DNA of 64,000 nucleotides from Rhyacophila brunnea. Taxonomy: Eukaryota; Arthropoda; Insecta; Trichoptera; Rhyacophilidae. This document shows positions 24,125-35,604 of the stretch, piece by piece. Position 1 is the first letter of the stretch. Every line of letters begins with the position of its first letter. A program made the position numbers and the translations under genes. The DNA is taken from contig JAGYXB010000135.1 in NCBI GenBank assembly GCA_022495005.1, positions 1,984,001 to 2,048,000 on the forward strand. The letters are read 5' to 3'. The notes beneath the pieces are model-generated. The model did not search any database and had not been told where the DNA came from. It saw only the letters and a program-made list of their open reading frames with translations.

Positions 24125-25200
24125 AAACCAACTTCGGCAGAGTTACTATCCTATCTATAGATACAATTCATTATTGATACTCCATTGTTACATATTCTCA
24201 GACATATTATTATATTCCTTATGTTTCATATCTGAAAATTTATAATTCAACAAATAATCAATCTCAGTTAAATCCAGAGAAAAATTTTGTTTTTATAATT
24301 AATTAGCCAAAGTTTTATTATTATTTCTTGATGCACGACGTTGCGTCCCTGTGCATACGTCAGTGGCATAATTTTTACAATGCGTTTAATAAATAAATAT
24401 TTGCGGAGATAAAAGCGGTCGATCATTTATTTATGAATGTTATTTTAAAGAAATCTAAATAATTTATTATTTATGAGGTTTTTTTAAAAACAAATAAAAT
24501 AATTGCTATTATCGGCTTCTTACCAGAGGTTTTCATACATAATAATGACATTATGTTATACTTTGTTAGTACCTTACATTAATAAAATAACCTGTAAAAC
24601 TAAATTCACACCAATTTTTTTTGAATTGTGTTTTTTTTCATTTTTTTTAATCCAGGAAAATATACCATAATAATAACTATAGAAAAGAACCATTACACAT
24701 TCAGTAATTAGTTGGCGCCATCTACAAATTTCTTTCTAAGCTGACGTAAAAGTGTAGTAGGAAACTGTAATAAAATAGTGGAGTATTATAGCAATTTTTA
24801 ATAAAAATTACTTGAATAAATTATTATTAATGAGATATCGAAATATAAATAAATGTATATAAAATTTTACGTAGAAATACTCAAAACTATCCACAAAAAA
24901 TCGCTTGCTAAGTCGCCAAAAACTGACACCATATTAAAATAAATAATGTGATTGTGTAAAGTTACGTACAACGACATCTCTTGTAAACGTGTAGTACTAT
25001 TATCAGTCATCTTTGAAAGATATTCGCTAGATGTCTAGTGTCATGTTTTGAGAAAAAAAGCTTCTAAAAAAATATAAACAATATTTTTTTAAAAAACATT
25101 AGGCTTTTTTATTGAATCTGACAAACATCAGGATTATGCGGTTTTATTCAAATTTGTATTTTTGTGTGATTCGCGAAGACGGAAATGAATAAAAAAAAGC
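24125..25200. other. AT-rich stretch without recognised genes
   Basis: It contains ttggcgccatctacaaa near 24713, an oligomer that looks like old element debris, but no boundaries can be drawn. Confidence 0.3.
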
Positions 25201-25204
25201 TTAG

Positions 25205-25510
25205 TATGTGCCATCATCATAAACAGGATTTGTCCGCTGCTGGATGAAGGACCTCTCCAAGCCGATTTCATTCCTCTCGATACGGTACGTTGCATTGCGA
25301 CATCTTTCGGACGTATTCTATCTACTTCTTAGGTATCACTGGTTGATTAGATTTGTTCACCGATTGTCTCTTCTTCAAGCTCTGTGTCTAACCAATTTTC
25401 ATTTGAGGATTTAACCAATCTCACGCATTATGTCGTTTGTTCCTTTATCCAATCGTTCCGCTTTTACGCCTAACGTGTTATGCCCCGCAAGCACCTATCA
25501 ATACCACACT
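25205..25510 (-). pseudogene. RTE-type retrotransposon remnant (antisense)
   Basis: It starts catcatcataaacaggattt then gtccgctgctggatgaagg, the antisense signature of lepidopteran RTE 3' ends. It continues with several hundred bases of frameshifted sequence, including attatgtcgtttgttccttt and gcaagcacctatcaatacc. The latter matches the end of the antisense copy at 19412-19760. Confidence 0.6.
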
Positions 25511-25917
25511 CAGTTTTTAAATTGTTGCCAAACTGTTGACGAAAAATGTATGACAAATGGGCCATGGGTTGAAAAAAGCTAATTGAAGCTTCTGGGCGAA
25601 TTTTTTTCACACAATATGAATTTTAGAAATTCCGTCTGAAAAGTCTACAGCTTTCTTAGGTCTTCTGCCAAAAAAATGCAAATGAGAATTTTTGCCTTTT
25701 CATTAAACTTTTAAAAGTATGGTTAGTGTCGAAGAAGATTAGCTTTAACGCCATTAGCTAGATACATATTTACAAGCTAACCTATTCATAAAAGCTACAA
25801 ATCTACCATATAGTTATCTGGCAAGAAAACCGGTAAATTGCCAAAGCCGTGCTCTCATAAATTTCTGAAATGTTCTTTTACTGTGAGTCCACATTTGTGA
25901 ATACGGGAAGAAGACAC

Positions 25918-26103
25918 CGGTTGAACGTTTTAGACACAAATCAAGGAGGCGATTTTCATCCGGGGGCTCCGGGTTCAATACTCGGTGAGGTCACGATATA
26001 TTTATGTGATGAACTGAAAGCCTGGGTGTTAGTGATCGTTTCACTTATATTACTAATTACACTACCCACTATTTCACTATACTACTGGGCACTGGCATTG
26101 GGC
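25918..26103 (+). repeat. tRNA-derived SINE, family S2 copy 1
   Basis: The head carries a box-B-like ccgggttcaatactcgg. The body gaggtcacgatatatttatg is followed by cacttatattactaattaca. The same head and body occur at 58255-58440 and the tail alone at 27075-27175. It lies directly before the left end of the hAT MITE. The 89-codon frame here is only the SINE read in one frame. Confidence 0.6.
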
Positions 26104-26954
26104 CTCATGATTAGACAAAATGCCAGACAAAATGATTAGACAAAATGCCGCCCCTAGGCAGCGCCATAATGCCGCCCCATTTTTTATACAGTATTTTTTA
26201 TCATCCTTTCATGCCTCCAATATCAAAGAAATATGTTGTATGGAGACATCACTAACAAAATAAATACCACTGAAATATACGAAACTAAATTTAGATATAA
26301 AAAGCGAATAAATATAATCAAATAAAATCAAATCAAATCAAATTTATTTATTTTACATATAATGAACATAAAAATTATAAATTCAAAGCGTTCACGACAT
26401 GACATAAAATAAGTGTTAATAATTTAAAAAAATAAAAATACAGAGAATAAGTAATAAAATAAGAAAATAAATAAAATAAGTAACAAAATAAAAGTAGATG
26501 GAAGCACACAGAGTGAACTTTGATAGACCCTATCTTAAAAACTTATAAAACAACGTCCACCTAAATTCACTCTCACGTAAGTGGAATATATCAATATCCG
26601 AAGCGATTTCATTAAACATGGTTACTGCCCTCCCTATTGGCATTACTAATGGCAAATTAGTTCTGCACCGTGGGAGAACAAACAACGGATGCCCTCGATT
26701 CCTAAGGTAATTATGTTAGACACCAAAATCACCAGAAGTCTGAGCTTCTATTTGGTTTGTACCATTTGGCAATAAGTACACAGATTTATTATTTTCACAT
26801 CATTTTTACTATGCTATTATTGTACAACATGTAATCAAAATAATTCTAGCTATTTCTATATTTATACCAAATGATTTTCCTCGATTTGCCGCCCTTTGAG
26901 TAACTGCCGCCCCCAAGCGACGCTCAATCTCCCTACCCCCACAGGACGTCACTG
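26104..26954 (+). mobile_element. hAT-type MITE family H1 copy 2, interrupted by a LINE
   Basis: The left part (gacaaaatgccgcccctagg to about 26215) and the right part (about 26850 to 26954, ending ggacgtcactg) match the two halves of copy 1 at 16420. The right end is followed by ctcatgcc and the left end is preceded by ctcatg, a partial 8-bp duplication. The left terminal CAGTG is missing and the adjacent gacaaaatg unit is triplicated. The middle of the MITE has been replaced by a minus-strand LINE fragment. Confidence 0.7.
26310..26770 (-). pseudogene. Non-LTR retrotransposon C-terminal fragment nested in a hAT MITE
   Basis: The minus strand from about 26712 to 26530 reads YLRNRGHPLFVLPRC, then MFNEIASDIDIFHLRESEF, ending KFLR and a stop. 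This is the usual terminal block of a group of non-LTR retrotransposon polymerases (R.....L + P..R........ FN...  DIDIF). Downstream there is an AT-rich 3' part and a repeated tttga tail at about 26316-26345. It is truncated at the 5' end, as is typical for LINE insertions. The clade (CR1-like versus another) was not settled. Confidence 0.65.
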
Positions 26955-27074
26955 CTCATGCCCTGTTGTAGTGCCAAAAGAATTATTATATGTGTATTAA
27001 ATGATTATCAAATAGTTGACCAATAGCATTCCGGCACAGCTTGCTATGGAACATTATGTAGGTATATTGATAAT

Positions 27075-27175
27075 TGTTGATTATTTCTCTTATATTAGTA
27101 TATTACTAAATACACTACAGCTGTCATTGGGCTATCATCAATATATTATAATAAAATATAGTATTTTTATTTTGG
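27075..27175 (+). repeat. SINE family S2, tail fragment
   Basis: It matches the distal part of the S2 copy at 58330-58430: ttgattatttctcttatatt, tactaaatacactac, gggct. The tRNA-like head is absent. Confidence 0.4.
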
Positions 27176-27582
27176 TTATCATTGTTACCCTTCATTTACC
27201 AAACTATTTTTAAGATGAGATATATCCACTGGGCGGGAAGTTGTACCTAAATTATAATAAAATCGTGCATTGATATTGAAAGTATTAACTACCTACTTAT
27301 AAACGATTTATTTCTTCATTTAATTTGTACATTACCACATTAGTATTCGTCTGGCTTGCATTGTGCTTTAAAAATAACCACTGATTACAGGAATCATCTT
27401 TATTCAAATAATAATTTTAGCATGCTTCGATACTGTGAATGAAATAAATTTAAATAATATTGCATAGACGCAGTTTGATGAATTGTTATTATTAAAAACG
27501 GTATGTACGTTCAGTTGCAAAATAGTATGATTTCATTGAGACTTCGAAGGAGAAGCATTAACCATTTCTATTTGTATTTTTT

Positions 27583-27935
27583 TACAACGTTTTTATTATC
27601 TCTTATTCTTGTTTGTCCGGTGGCTGTTTGTCCAGTACAAAACACCCCGACTAGCTATTTCTAGCTTATGAAGTTATTTCAGAAAAATCCGTAAAAAGTA
27701 AAAGACTATTATTGATTGCTAAGGGGGTGGTCCTAACAACTAAATTATTAATATATACGTGAGTTACTATGGAAATCAAAATGAAAATGTCAAAATGACA
27801 TTTCAGTATTCTATATTTGTTTGTTTGTTTTTTATTTACTTCATATCAAGTACAAGTTTGATCATATCGAGCATAATAATTCAACAGAAAATTTAAAAAC
27901 GTAAGTATATAAAAAGTTTTTTTATCTTGTACTTA
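27583..27935 (+). repeat. Dispersed repeat family B, copy 3 (internally deleted)
   Basis: It begins tttacaacgtttttattatc, keeps ggtggctgtttgtccagtac, skips the central atggctaaaag region present in copies 1 and 2, and resumes at gaagttatttcagaaaaatc. It then has a tttg microsatellite near 27818 and ends with the aagttttttttatcttgta-like segment. It is about 100 bases shorter than the other copies. Confidence 0.6.
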
Positions 27936-27939
27936 ATTT

Positions 27940-28480
27940 TTTAACCAACTAAAGCGAAAGTCGTTTTAAAATAACTGTGGAAATCCGCGTGATTTATTCA
28001 TAGATATTACTTGATTTTAATTACGAAGTGAGAGAAAGAGAAGATCTGAATCCTCGCGCTTTAAACTGAGGCGTAGTTTCCTATCGCAGTACCATGGTGG
28101 GAGAATAGTTTCACTTTAAATGCATGAGCGTACAAAAAAATCCTAAATTTATCGTATTTTTCACGAGGAATGGGAAAGACAATGATTGTTGTTGCTTAAT
28201 CCGTAACGCCTCGGTAGAACTTTGCATATATGCTCTACGATACTTCTAAGGTAAATTATTTAAAAAAATCCAATAATATTGTTTTATTATATGTTCATAA
28301 TTGAATTTTTATGATAATTATGATGATATATATGACGGCACAGACGGGGCATCATGATGACAAGGATAATATGTTTCCTACCAAAGTTACTTGTTCAGAC
28401 TTAAACCCAAAAATATACTCCTATTTTTTCATAACTTATAGTAGGTATTGGTTGCTACTAGGTTACATAATAATGTTACC
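27940..28480. other. AT-rich stretch without recognised genes
   Basis: Nothing was recognised apart from scattered short open frames. Confidence 0.4.
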
Positions 28481-28484
28481 TACC

Positions 28485-28721
28485 CAGCGCTCGAAATGGA
28501 ATATTTTACGAACCGGAGCGCTCGATAATTTTACGAAAATATTAACATAGTTATCTAGTATGTATGTGTATTTTATAAAAATGAGTATGTTAGATTTTTA
28601 TATTATATGTGTATCTAGCTCAGACGGTCAAATGTATATGTCCACGAGACGGAGCGATAATTTTGGGAATTTTACGAACCGGAACGGCGCTCCGGTGCGT
28701 TCCGGTCCATTTCGAGCCCTG
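28485..28721. mobile_element. hAT-type MITE, family H2
   Basis: The termini are cagcgctcgaaatgga on the left and, reverse complemented, cagggctcgaaatggaccgg on the right. The element is flanked by a perfect 8-bp duplication, tacctacc, at 28477-28484 and 28722-28729. Inside, a block like cgataattttacgaaccgga occurs twice. At 237 bp there is no coding capacity; the two open frames crossing it are incidental. The 8-bp duplication and CAG...CTG ends place it in the hAT superfamily. Confidence 0.88.
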
Positions 28722-28734
28722 TACCTACCACTAG

Positions 28735-29510
28735 AAATGCGAAATTATTATTTCTCGGGAAACATTGTTATCCTTTAGTCTAGGTAGACTACGCTAAAAC
28801 AAAAAGCAATAACTGAAAAAATGTCTTGTTATTTATTGCTCCCTATGATATTTTAGTGGAATTATATAATATTAAGTACTAGGTATCTATTATTAATATC
28901 ATGGCCTTAATTCATTACTTTGTAGTCCACAGGTAGAACGCCATTCGAATAAAGCTCGATGATTCTAAATTTATTCCCCTACAAGGCAATTCAAATAATA
29001 AAATATCTTTCTCCAGTGACCGAATCGGCGATAAATAAAAATAAAATCATGTAAACCGCCCATTAGGGTCATTATTACATCTTGAGATATGGCAGTGGCG
29101 TACCTACCAGCCGTGACATAGTAATAAACTAAGTGATTGAATACCAAATTGAATCTCAATTTTCTTTCCAGATAAAAAGTCAACTTCCATAGGATGTTCG
29201 TAAAAGAGTTTTTGAAAGAATTGCTCATATCCTAAGCCTATTTTTGGAGATAATGAACAATTAGAGGGATAATAGAACATTACAAACACCCTGCAATCCT
29301 GCTTGATTTTTATGTATTTACATAAATGTAGGTAGGTATCTACTGTTCCTGTTGATTGAAAAAAATAATATAGGTATAATGTAAATTTTTGTAGGCATTA
29401 GAATTTCATACTGGACTTTATATGGAATAACTATTTCCAATTGAACAATCAGTGGCGAATTCGAGTCCCATCACTAAATTAAATTTGTATATACTATAGG
29501 TAGGTAGCGT
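28735..29510. other. AT-rich stretch without recognised genes
   Basis: Two short minus frames at 28971-29289 carry no recognisable motif. A cagtggcgtacctacc string at about 29092 resembles a hAT terminus, but no matching partner end was found. Confidence 0.35.
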
Positions 29511-29514
29511 ATGC

Positions 29515-29715
29515 GCTTCATAACTTTGCATTTTTTACTAGATTGATTCGCGTCTTTGCCTGATTACCTCGCATAAAAATAGATTAAATGATATTCACTT
29601 GTATTAATATGTAGTAATAAATAAATAAATAGATAATATATATAAAAAAAAAATATTTTTAAATATATTACATCATTGTCACCGTAGAGCCGGAGTTTAC
29701 TACCCATTATTTTCC
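29515..29715 (+). repeat. Dispersed repeat family D, uninterrupted copy
   Basis: The blocks tcttttgcctgattacctcgc-like sequence (29552-29575), gtagtaataaataaataaat, an aaaaaaatatttttaaat stretch and gtagagccggagt occur in the same order at 56385-57095, where a LINE interrupts them. No coding potential is visible. Confidence 0.6.
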
Positions 29716-29878
29716 AATATCATGTATTGGATCCAAGATATGGATAATTTGCAAGTTTATGAAAATTCTCCACGAACTATCGTTGGAAAATACTGCTCTA
29801 CACTGATTATTATATCGGTATTAATATTACGAATCATATGTTAAAATATATATCATTTTATATTAACACATTTTCACA

Positions 29879-30290
29879 ATGACACTGAGGGAGTATAAGA
29901 AAATTTTAAACAATGAAAAACACACATTCTATGCTGACAACGTCTACCCGGTACACTTCCGCTCGAGGAATCCTTTCTGGAATGCAGGAGAGAAGCTGCT
30001 TCAACCTGAGAATGAGAAGGAGGATACCTGGCTACGTGACTGGCTATCATCGGGCATGAGGAACTCCCGTCTAATTGTCCTTATATCCGGTGGACGAGCT
30101 TCCTGGCTTTAGTCTTCTGCGCAAATATAACGTGTGTCTGAATCGGATCCGGTGTGAACATTCCAGGTGTGGTTATATGATGCATTGAAAGAGTTTCCAC
30201 CTTGCAAATGTAGTGAGGTTCAGACTATGGAGCACATCGTGGAGTCATGCAATATGTATGCCTTCCTCGGAGGAGTTTCAAGCATACACC
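29879..30290 (+). pseudogene. Non-LTR retrotransposon C-terminal relic
   Basis: The first frame reads VYPVHFRSRNPFWNAGEKLL and WLRDWLS. After a frameshift near 30075 the peptide continues DELPGFSLLRKYNVCLNRIR and CEHSRCGYMMH, then a stop and PPCKCSEVQTMEHIVESC. The LNR.R..H.RC segment followed by C.C....QT..HI...C is the zinc-knuckle-like tail of a non-LTR retrotransposon polymerase. A frameshift and a stop show it is dead. It runs directly into a second retrotransposon at about 30290. Confidence 0.7.
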
Positions 30291-30801
30291 TCACCCTCAA
30301 CCTACACACACTTACCTCTAAGTTACGCAAAACAAAAACTAAACGAAGACACAATAGAGCTATGGAACCACAGATACACAGCATCCGCCACAGGATCAAT
30401 AACGCAGAAATTTATTCCAAACATAAACTCTGCCATCACCTTAGACTATAGATACATCGCCATCACCCTTGCCAGGAACATAAAAATATCACACGAACTC
30501 ACACAGATACTAATAGGGCACGGAGTGGTGCGAGCCTATCAAAAAAGATTTAAATTGAGGGACGATGACTGTTGCCCATGTGACGGCTACACATCTCAAA
30601 CTGTGTGGCATGTCATCAACGACTGCCCTATACTAGAAATGGAGCGATGGACTCTCAAGACTCTTTTGTAGACAGTATAACCATGAAATTGACCTCCAAA
30701 AGCCTCACGAAGTACTAAGCAATAGAACAACACAAGAACACCACACAAAATATTTAATTCTGGCTATAAAGAAAATTAAAGATATAAATGGAGGAACATA
30801 A
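30290..30801 (+). pseudogene. R1-like non-LTR retrotransposon C-terminus
   Basis: The peptide reads PLSYAKQKLNEDTIELWNHR, then TGSITQKFIPN, a LIGHGVVRAYQKRFKL block, CCPCDGYTSQTVWHVINDCP. After one frameshift near 30662 it runs from EIDLQKPHEVL to a stop at 30799-30801. The order PLSYAK ... W..RY...TG..T..F.P ... GHG....Y..RF ... C.C......HV...CP is the terminal region after RNase H in R1-clade elements. Apart from the single frameshift the 150-codon frame is open, so this is one of the younger retrotransposon copies here. Confidence 0.75.
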
Positions 30802-31024
30802 TTAGCCACACATCAATGCAACTAACCCTCTCAACCACCTTGTACGAAAAAGCAAGGGCATGGTTATTTATATAAGTACCTATATATAAAAAAAATCATA
30901 CACCAGGCCAAACCGGAAGCTATTGCGTGGATTGATGCCTTTCCGATTTCACTGTGACCTGTTATATGATTAATTCTGTGATTTTGTTTATGATTTGATA
31001 TATATATATATATATATATATATA
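30802..31024 (+). repeat. Probable retrotransposon 3' UTR ending in a TA microsatellite
   Basis: The sequence following the R1-like stop codon is unique in the window and ends in a (TA)n run at about 30998-31024, a plausible simple-repeat tail. Confidence 0.35.
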
Positions 31025-31563
31025 GTATATACAGCTGACAAGAGTATACAGAATAGTTTTACAAAGTTCATGTCAACCACGGATAATTAATAATGAAATT
31101 ATTAATCGTATTTACAGTGGTGTTTAGTTAGCAATGTTTATTAAATTCTACTAATAATAATCTCCATATTACATGCTTACTATGACATATTTCGAAAGAT
31201 TGATTATTAAATGCACGCCATTAGTGTTGTGGTTCAAGCTTATGGTCAGATCACTGAGAGTTCAAAGCTCTTTATGCACCAGTAAAAGAATTACTTAACA
31301 GCGGGAGGTCACGGCATTTATCGCAGGTCTATTGCACCGAAATAAATAATCCGATGCGCGTACCATTTCCAGATCACTTTTAATGACTTGTATTTTATGA
31401 ATATCACAAACATTCCCACACCTATTTAGAATATTGTATATCATTAACTTCGAAGAGGTTTAACTGTGAGCTATTACAATACCGTCATATTAAAAGTTGT
31501 CTCTAGTTTTACTTGTATTGAAGAGCTATTTCACAGATTACAAACATCTGAAAAGTATAAGAT

Positions 31564-32045
31564 CAGTGCCGGATTTTATATAACGCAAATGACGCAATTA
31601 ATTTGTCATAAGATTTAAATGGGCGCCTCAAACATAGAATAAATTATTAATGTATACCAAAATCCTAAATTTATCTACCTTATTTAGTTAAATAAAAATA
31701 TATCAACTTCATAATATATAAGTAGTAGACTTAATGTAACAATTATAAGACATTGAATATTTATGTATTCTGAACATACAAAAAATGTGAAGGAAGAAAG
31801 AGAATATTTTTTTATAAAAATATTAAGTACCTGTGTACCTATGTATTTATGTAGTTTGGCAATGTTCGGGTTGGTATTTTAATACTTTCAATTTATAAAA
31901 AAGTAACATATTTACGAAAAAGCAATGCAAATAAGAATACATTTTATACAAATAAAAAATAGCTGGAATTTATGGATTTTTTTTATGATAGGGGCCTCAA
32001 TATCAGTCAGTGCGTCGGGCCTCCATCACCCTAAACGCGCCACTG
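31564..32045. mobile_element. hAT-like non-autonomous element
   Basis: The left end is cagtgccggattttat. The right end, reverse complemented, is cagtggcgcgtttagg. The flanks are tataagat (31556-31563) and tgtaagat (32046-32053), matching at seven of eight positions, which fits an old hAT 8-bp duplication. The inner sequence is AT-rich with two gcctcaa-type blocks. No transposase is present. The terminal repeats share only about 8 bases, so the call is less firm than for H1 and H2. Confidence 0.6.
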
Positions 32046-32087
32046 TGTAAGATATTATATTACCTACATTTAATTTAGTTCGGCATA

Positions 32088-32135
32088 TTATAATGCAGAG
32101 ACTGAGCTGGATCGGGCACGTAAATAACAAACATT
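32088..32135 (+). pseudogene. Very short retrotransposon polymerase trace
   Basis: The plus strand reads MQRLSWIGHVNNKHS, resembling the RL.W.GHV block of RTE-type polymerases. No neighbouring motif is preserved. Confidence 0.3.
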
Positions 32136-32139
32136 CTTG

Positions 32140-32785
32140 TAGGTATAAGACAAGCCACGCCAATTCACTGTATTCAGCACTACGTCCCGCGCATCTAGCT
32201 ATGTGGGACCTGTTACAAGATCGCGGAATGTCGAAATTTTAGGCAGCATTCGGGGGTCATGTTCTAAGAAACGACACACTAACTAAGAAAGTCGAGTATT
32301 TGTAACGAGGTCGTTCTAGTGTAACCTAAGATTACGCTTTCATCAATTCACGAAGTTCACAAGTAGAGGCACCTTGAGTTTAGTAAGATTCTATGTCTCA
32401 CAGGTATACTGAAGCACAAATGCATAGCATTAATAATATCAGAATAGAGCGGGGACCTCCAACAGGGCCAAATTTACCGTAGGGCTAAAGGGCTTAATAA
32501 TAGTAATAGACAATCAATTGCAAATAAATATAATATCAAAAAAAAATTTATTATCCACAAATTTGTATATAACCCATCGTGGTGTTGAAACGTATTGCCA
32601 TGCAAAAATCATTAGTGTTGCACGAACCAACCAAAAATTAATCGTCATACAGCAACGAAGCAAGACAATTATTAAACGTTATATTTAGCATTTGAAAAAA
32701 ATGCTGTTTTTCTGAGGGCCGTTTAACTGTAGATTTGGCCCTGCCTCCATAAGACTCGTAAGTTGGTTTAATGCAGAACCCACTA
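32140..32785. other. AT-rich stretch without recognised genes
   Basis: Nothing was recognised on either strand. Confidence 0.35.
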
Positions 32786-32793
32786 CTCCCATG

Positions 32794-33154
32794 CAGTGAT
32801 GTCCCGTGGGGGTAGGCAGATTGAGCGTCGCTTGGGGGCGGCAGTTACTCGAAGGGCGGCAAATCGAGGAGAATCATTTGGTATATAATATATAAAAATA
32901 ACTACCTAAACTTAGTAATAACGAACATATCTTTCCGCTCGATGCTTTCCGCAAATCAGCTCACTGGTTGGAAACAAAATGTATTAATTAACATAAAAGG
33001 TTTAACAGGATTGTATTTTTTTGTCGAGTTCGCGATGTGTAGTTTACATCCGTTGCCCTTCGACGACCATGGCGACGAGAAACGACAAGTGCACGGATGA
33101 TACAAAATACTGTATTAAAAAAATGGGGCGACATTTTGTCTAGGGACGTCACTG
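32794..33154 (-). mobile_element. hAT-type MITE, family H1 copy 3
   Basis: It begins cagtgatgtcccgtggggg and ends ctagggacgtcactg, with a perfect 8-bp duplication, ctcccatg, at 32786-32793 and 33155-33162. It is inverted relative to the copy at 16420 and similar along nearly all of its 361 bp, including the internal block near 32985 (attaacataaaaggtttaac). It has no coding capacity. Confidence 0.9.
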
Positions 33155-33164
33155 CTCCCATGCG

Positions 33165-34470
33165 TACACCAAGTTTAGTCGTATGACTTCCATCCAGGTG
33201 ACTAGTATGCTTAAATTAGTAGGTACACAATATAACAGTGCCTAATTTAACTTCAGTTTCACTGTAAGAGGAGTATTTGTAAAAACAGCTGTGTTCTCTT
33301 TCTTTCATTCTTTATCTGTTACATACTTCGAGTGATAATAACGTTTATTTCGTAAATAACATAACTACGTATAAAAGTTGAAAAAGTTGTTGCGATAATA
33401 GCCGATGTAAGTTATTGTAATGTTGTTTTTATCCATTTCACGAAGGGTTCTCGGCGTTGCTGATCTGTTTTTGGGGTTAAATCTTTTCTCTCTACTTACA
33501 GAAAATATAACTTTGTTTCACTTTGTTAAAGAAAAGCGTCTCGTAAATAAAGTAACTCTTTCGTAAAACATTTTTTTAAATAAAAGTATAAATATTGGTA
33601 GGTACTTAAGTAAGTGAGCATATATTTTATGGATCATACATTAGAACGAACTTAGAAACATACGTAAGTTCTAGTTTTTTTCTTCTACCGAATAGGACTT
33701 ACACCCACATCCATACCAATTCGGGTGTACCGAATAATCTACAGATTTTTTTTTTAATATTTTGAATTCTAGAATTATTTCTAATTTGTATGTTTCTCAG
33801 ATATTCAAAATTCAATAGAGAATGTTGCATCTTTAATAATTAAACCTTGTGTGTCAGACATTGAATAAAAAGATATCATAATGTATTAAAAATACCTATA
33901 CATGCTAGTTATGATGTTTATCATTGAGATTAGTATGTATTACGTATTTTTTTTCTTTCTGTTTACTCGCAAATACATTTTATATTAACCATATTAAGTA
34001 GCTATGTAACTGTGTTTTTTTTTACAGAAATAGTAAATTTCTACTATTTATAATTAATTGTGCTATGTATTTTGACGCATTGTCCAATAACTCTAATGCC
34101 ATTGTATTTTGATTACTGAATAATATGAATAAATAAAAAAGTTTAATAATGTGAAAATTATGATTTAAAATATTCTAATAATCGTGTCGTAATAATATAA
34201 TATAGATTTTTTAAATATATGCCATAACTAATTGTGTTCATTAAAATCTTGAAACGTAGGTATCAATAGATATAACTTTACTCATCTTTTAACTTTTACA
34301 TGGAAAGTTTTCCAATAATGAATACGCCAATGGTTTTATAGAATTATTACTTATATTCGTGCACTGCATGCATTATAAAGAAATAAGGATACGGCTAAAT
34401 GAATCAATCGTGAGACTATCTCAACTTATCATAAGTTGAGAAATTTTGATATAAGCTTTTATCAACGAAA
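33165..34470. other. AT-rich stretch without recognised genes
   Basis: Nothing was recognised on either strand. Confidence 0.4.
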
Positions 34471-34472
34471 TA

Positions 34473-34710
34473 CACGGTGGCCGCGCGGCTTAAGCATTGG
34501 ACTATCATGCCGTGGGTCTCAGGTTCGAATCCTGGGTCTGATAAGTACACATATTGTTTTTCAATTTGTGTGTGAGTCAGGGTATGGACCTAATTGGTGG
34601 AGCAAGTGGCTTACATCCATTTCTCGTAAAAAACAAAATCTGTTAATACAAACCTCTACCCTGTGGAGGCCCATATGACCCTATTAGGATCGGACATGGT
34701 CGGAAAAAAA
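34473..34710 (+). repeat. tRNA-derived SINE, family S3
   Basis: The head has a box-A-like tggccgcgcggcttaagc and, about 45 bases on, a perfect box B in caggttcgaatcctg, which forms a five-base T-stem. The body contains ctctaccctgtggaggccca and ggatcggacatggtcgg and ends in a short A run. The cloverleaf is incomplete, so it is not an active tRNA gene. It is the best-preserved polymerase III promoter in the window. Confidence 0.7.
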
Positions 34711-34714
34711 TTAA

Positions 34715-35600
34715 TGTTAACCCTAAGTTTCATGGTGTTGCCTTTCAGCAACGAACAATTTTTTTGTTTGAATGAAATTTTTATTTTGTAGTTTTCTGCA
34801 GTGGATAAAGTGTGCCATCAAAATAGTTATAGTTTTATTTTACAGGAGCCACTGTTAATTTAGAATAATATTAAATATGACATGCAATTGATTAGAAAAT
34901 TAATACAATATTACTACAATAAAGCGTTACCATCATGCATTTAAGGGTAAATGATTAATATGCGAAATAAAAGTTAGTACATATTGCACCTGGATAATTA
35001 TCATGATAAATTACTATTTTACTTAATTGTGTGAATGTAATTAAATATTTACTATATAATAGGGTTTCTTTAAAATTTCTACGTCCTTTCATCCGATTAC
35101 CTTCTACTGCAACAGCAATAGAGCTACCATGTGAAAAATTTAGCTTGAAGAGGTTAGTGTTATTATTTCAGAACAAAAACCTCCACATGGACAGTTCAAT
35201 AACGTTGGAATTATATTTAGCGAAACACGTCACAGTGTAACTAGCGGAGCAATTTTCTTGAGCAAAAACTTAAGATGATCGGAAGAGAACGACACCGATG
35301 ATAATTTTTATTTTCTCCCGGTGCCATGAACAATTACAATAATCTCAATTGTTTTCCCAGAGATGCTGGTGCTGTTATGTCACAAAAACTAATTACCCAT
35401 CATTATAATACATTATCCATAATACGGATTCATTATCAAGTTGGTAATAGTACCTACCTACCTATTTACAACAAATTAAAAGTAATAATAGAGTATTTCC
35501 GAATGAGTTCTTTGGTAGCGATTTTGGTTGTATTTTATCAATCATGTAATATCGTAATAGAGTAATGTTTTGGTATAATCGAAATATTGTCAAAACTTGA
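34715..35600. other. AT-rich stretch without recognised genes
   Basis: Plus-strand frames at 35031-35240 and 35326-35565 show no conserved motif. Confidence 0.35.
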
Positions 35601-35604
35601 CGTG

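Noticed and set aside
25870..26139. 89-codon plus frame
   Set aside because: It lies across an S2 SINE and the start of a hAT MITE. The peptide is incidental.
28311..28778. Two consecutive plus frames of 79 and 72 codons
   Set aside because: They cross the H2 hAT MITE and its flanks and show no protein motif.
29092..29460. Two cagtggcg strings that could be element ends
   Set aside because: Both point in the same direction and no duplication flanks them.
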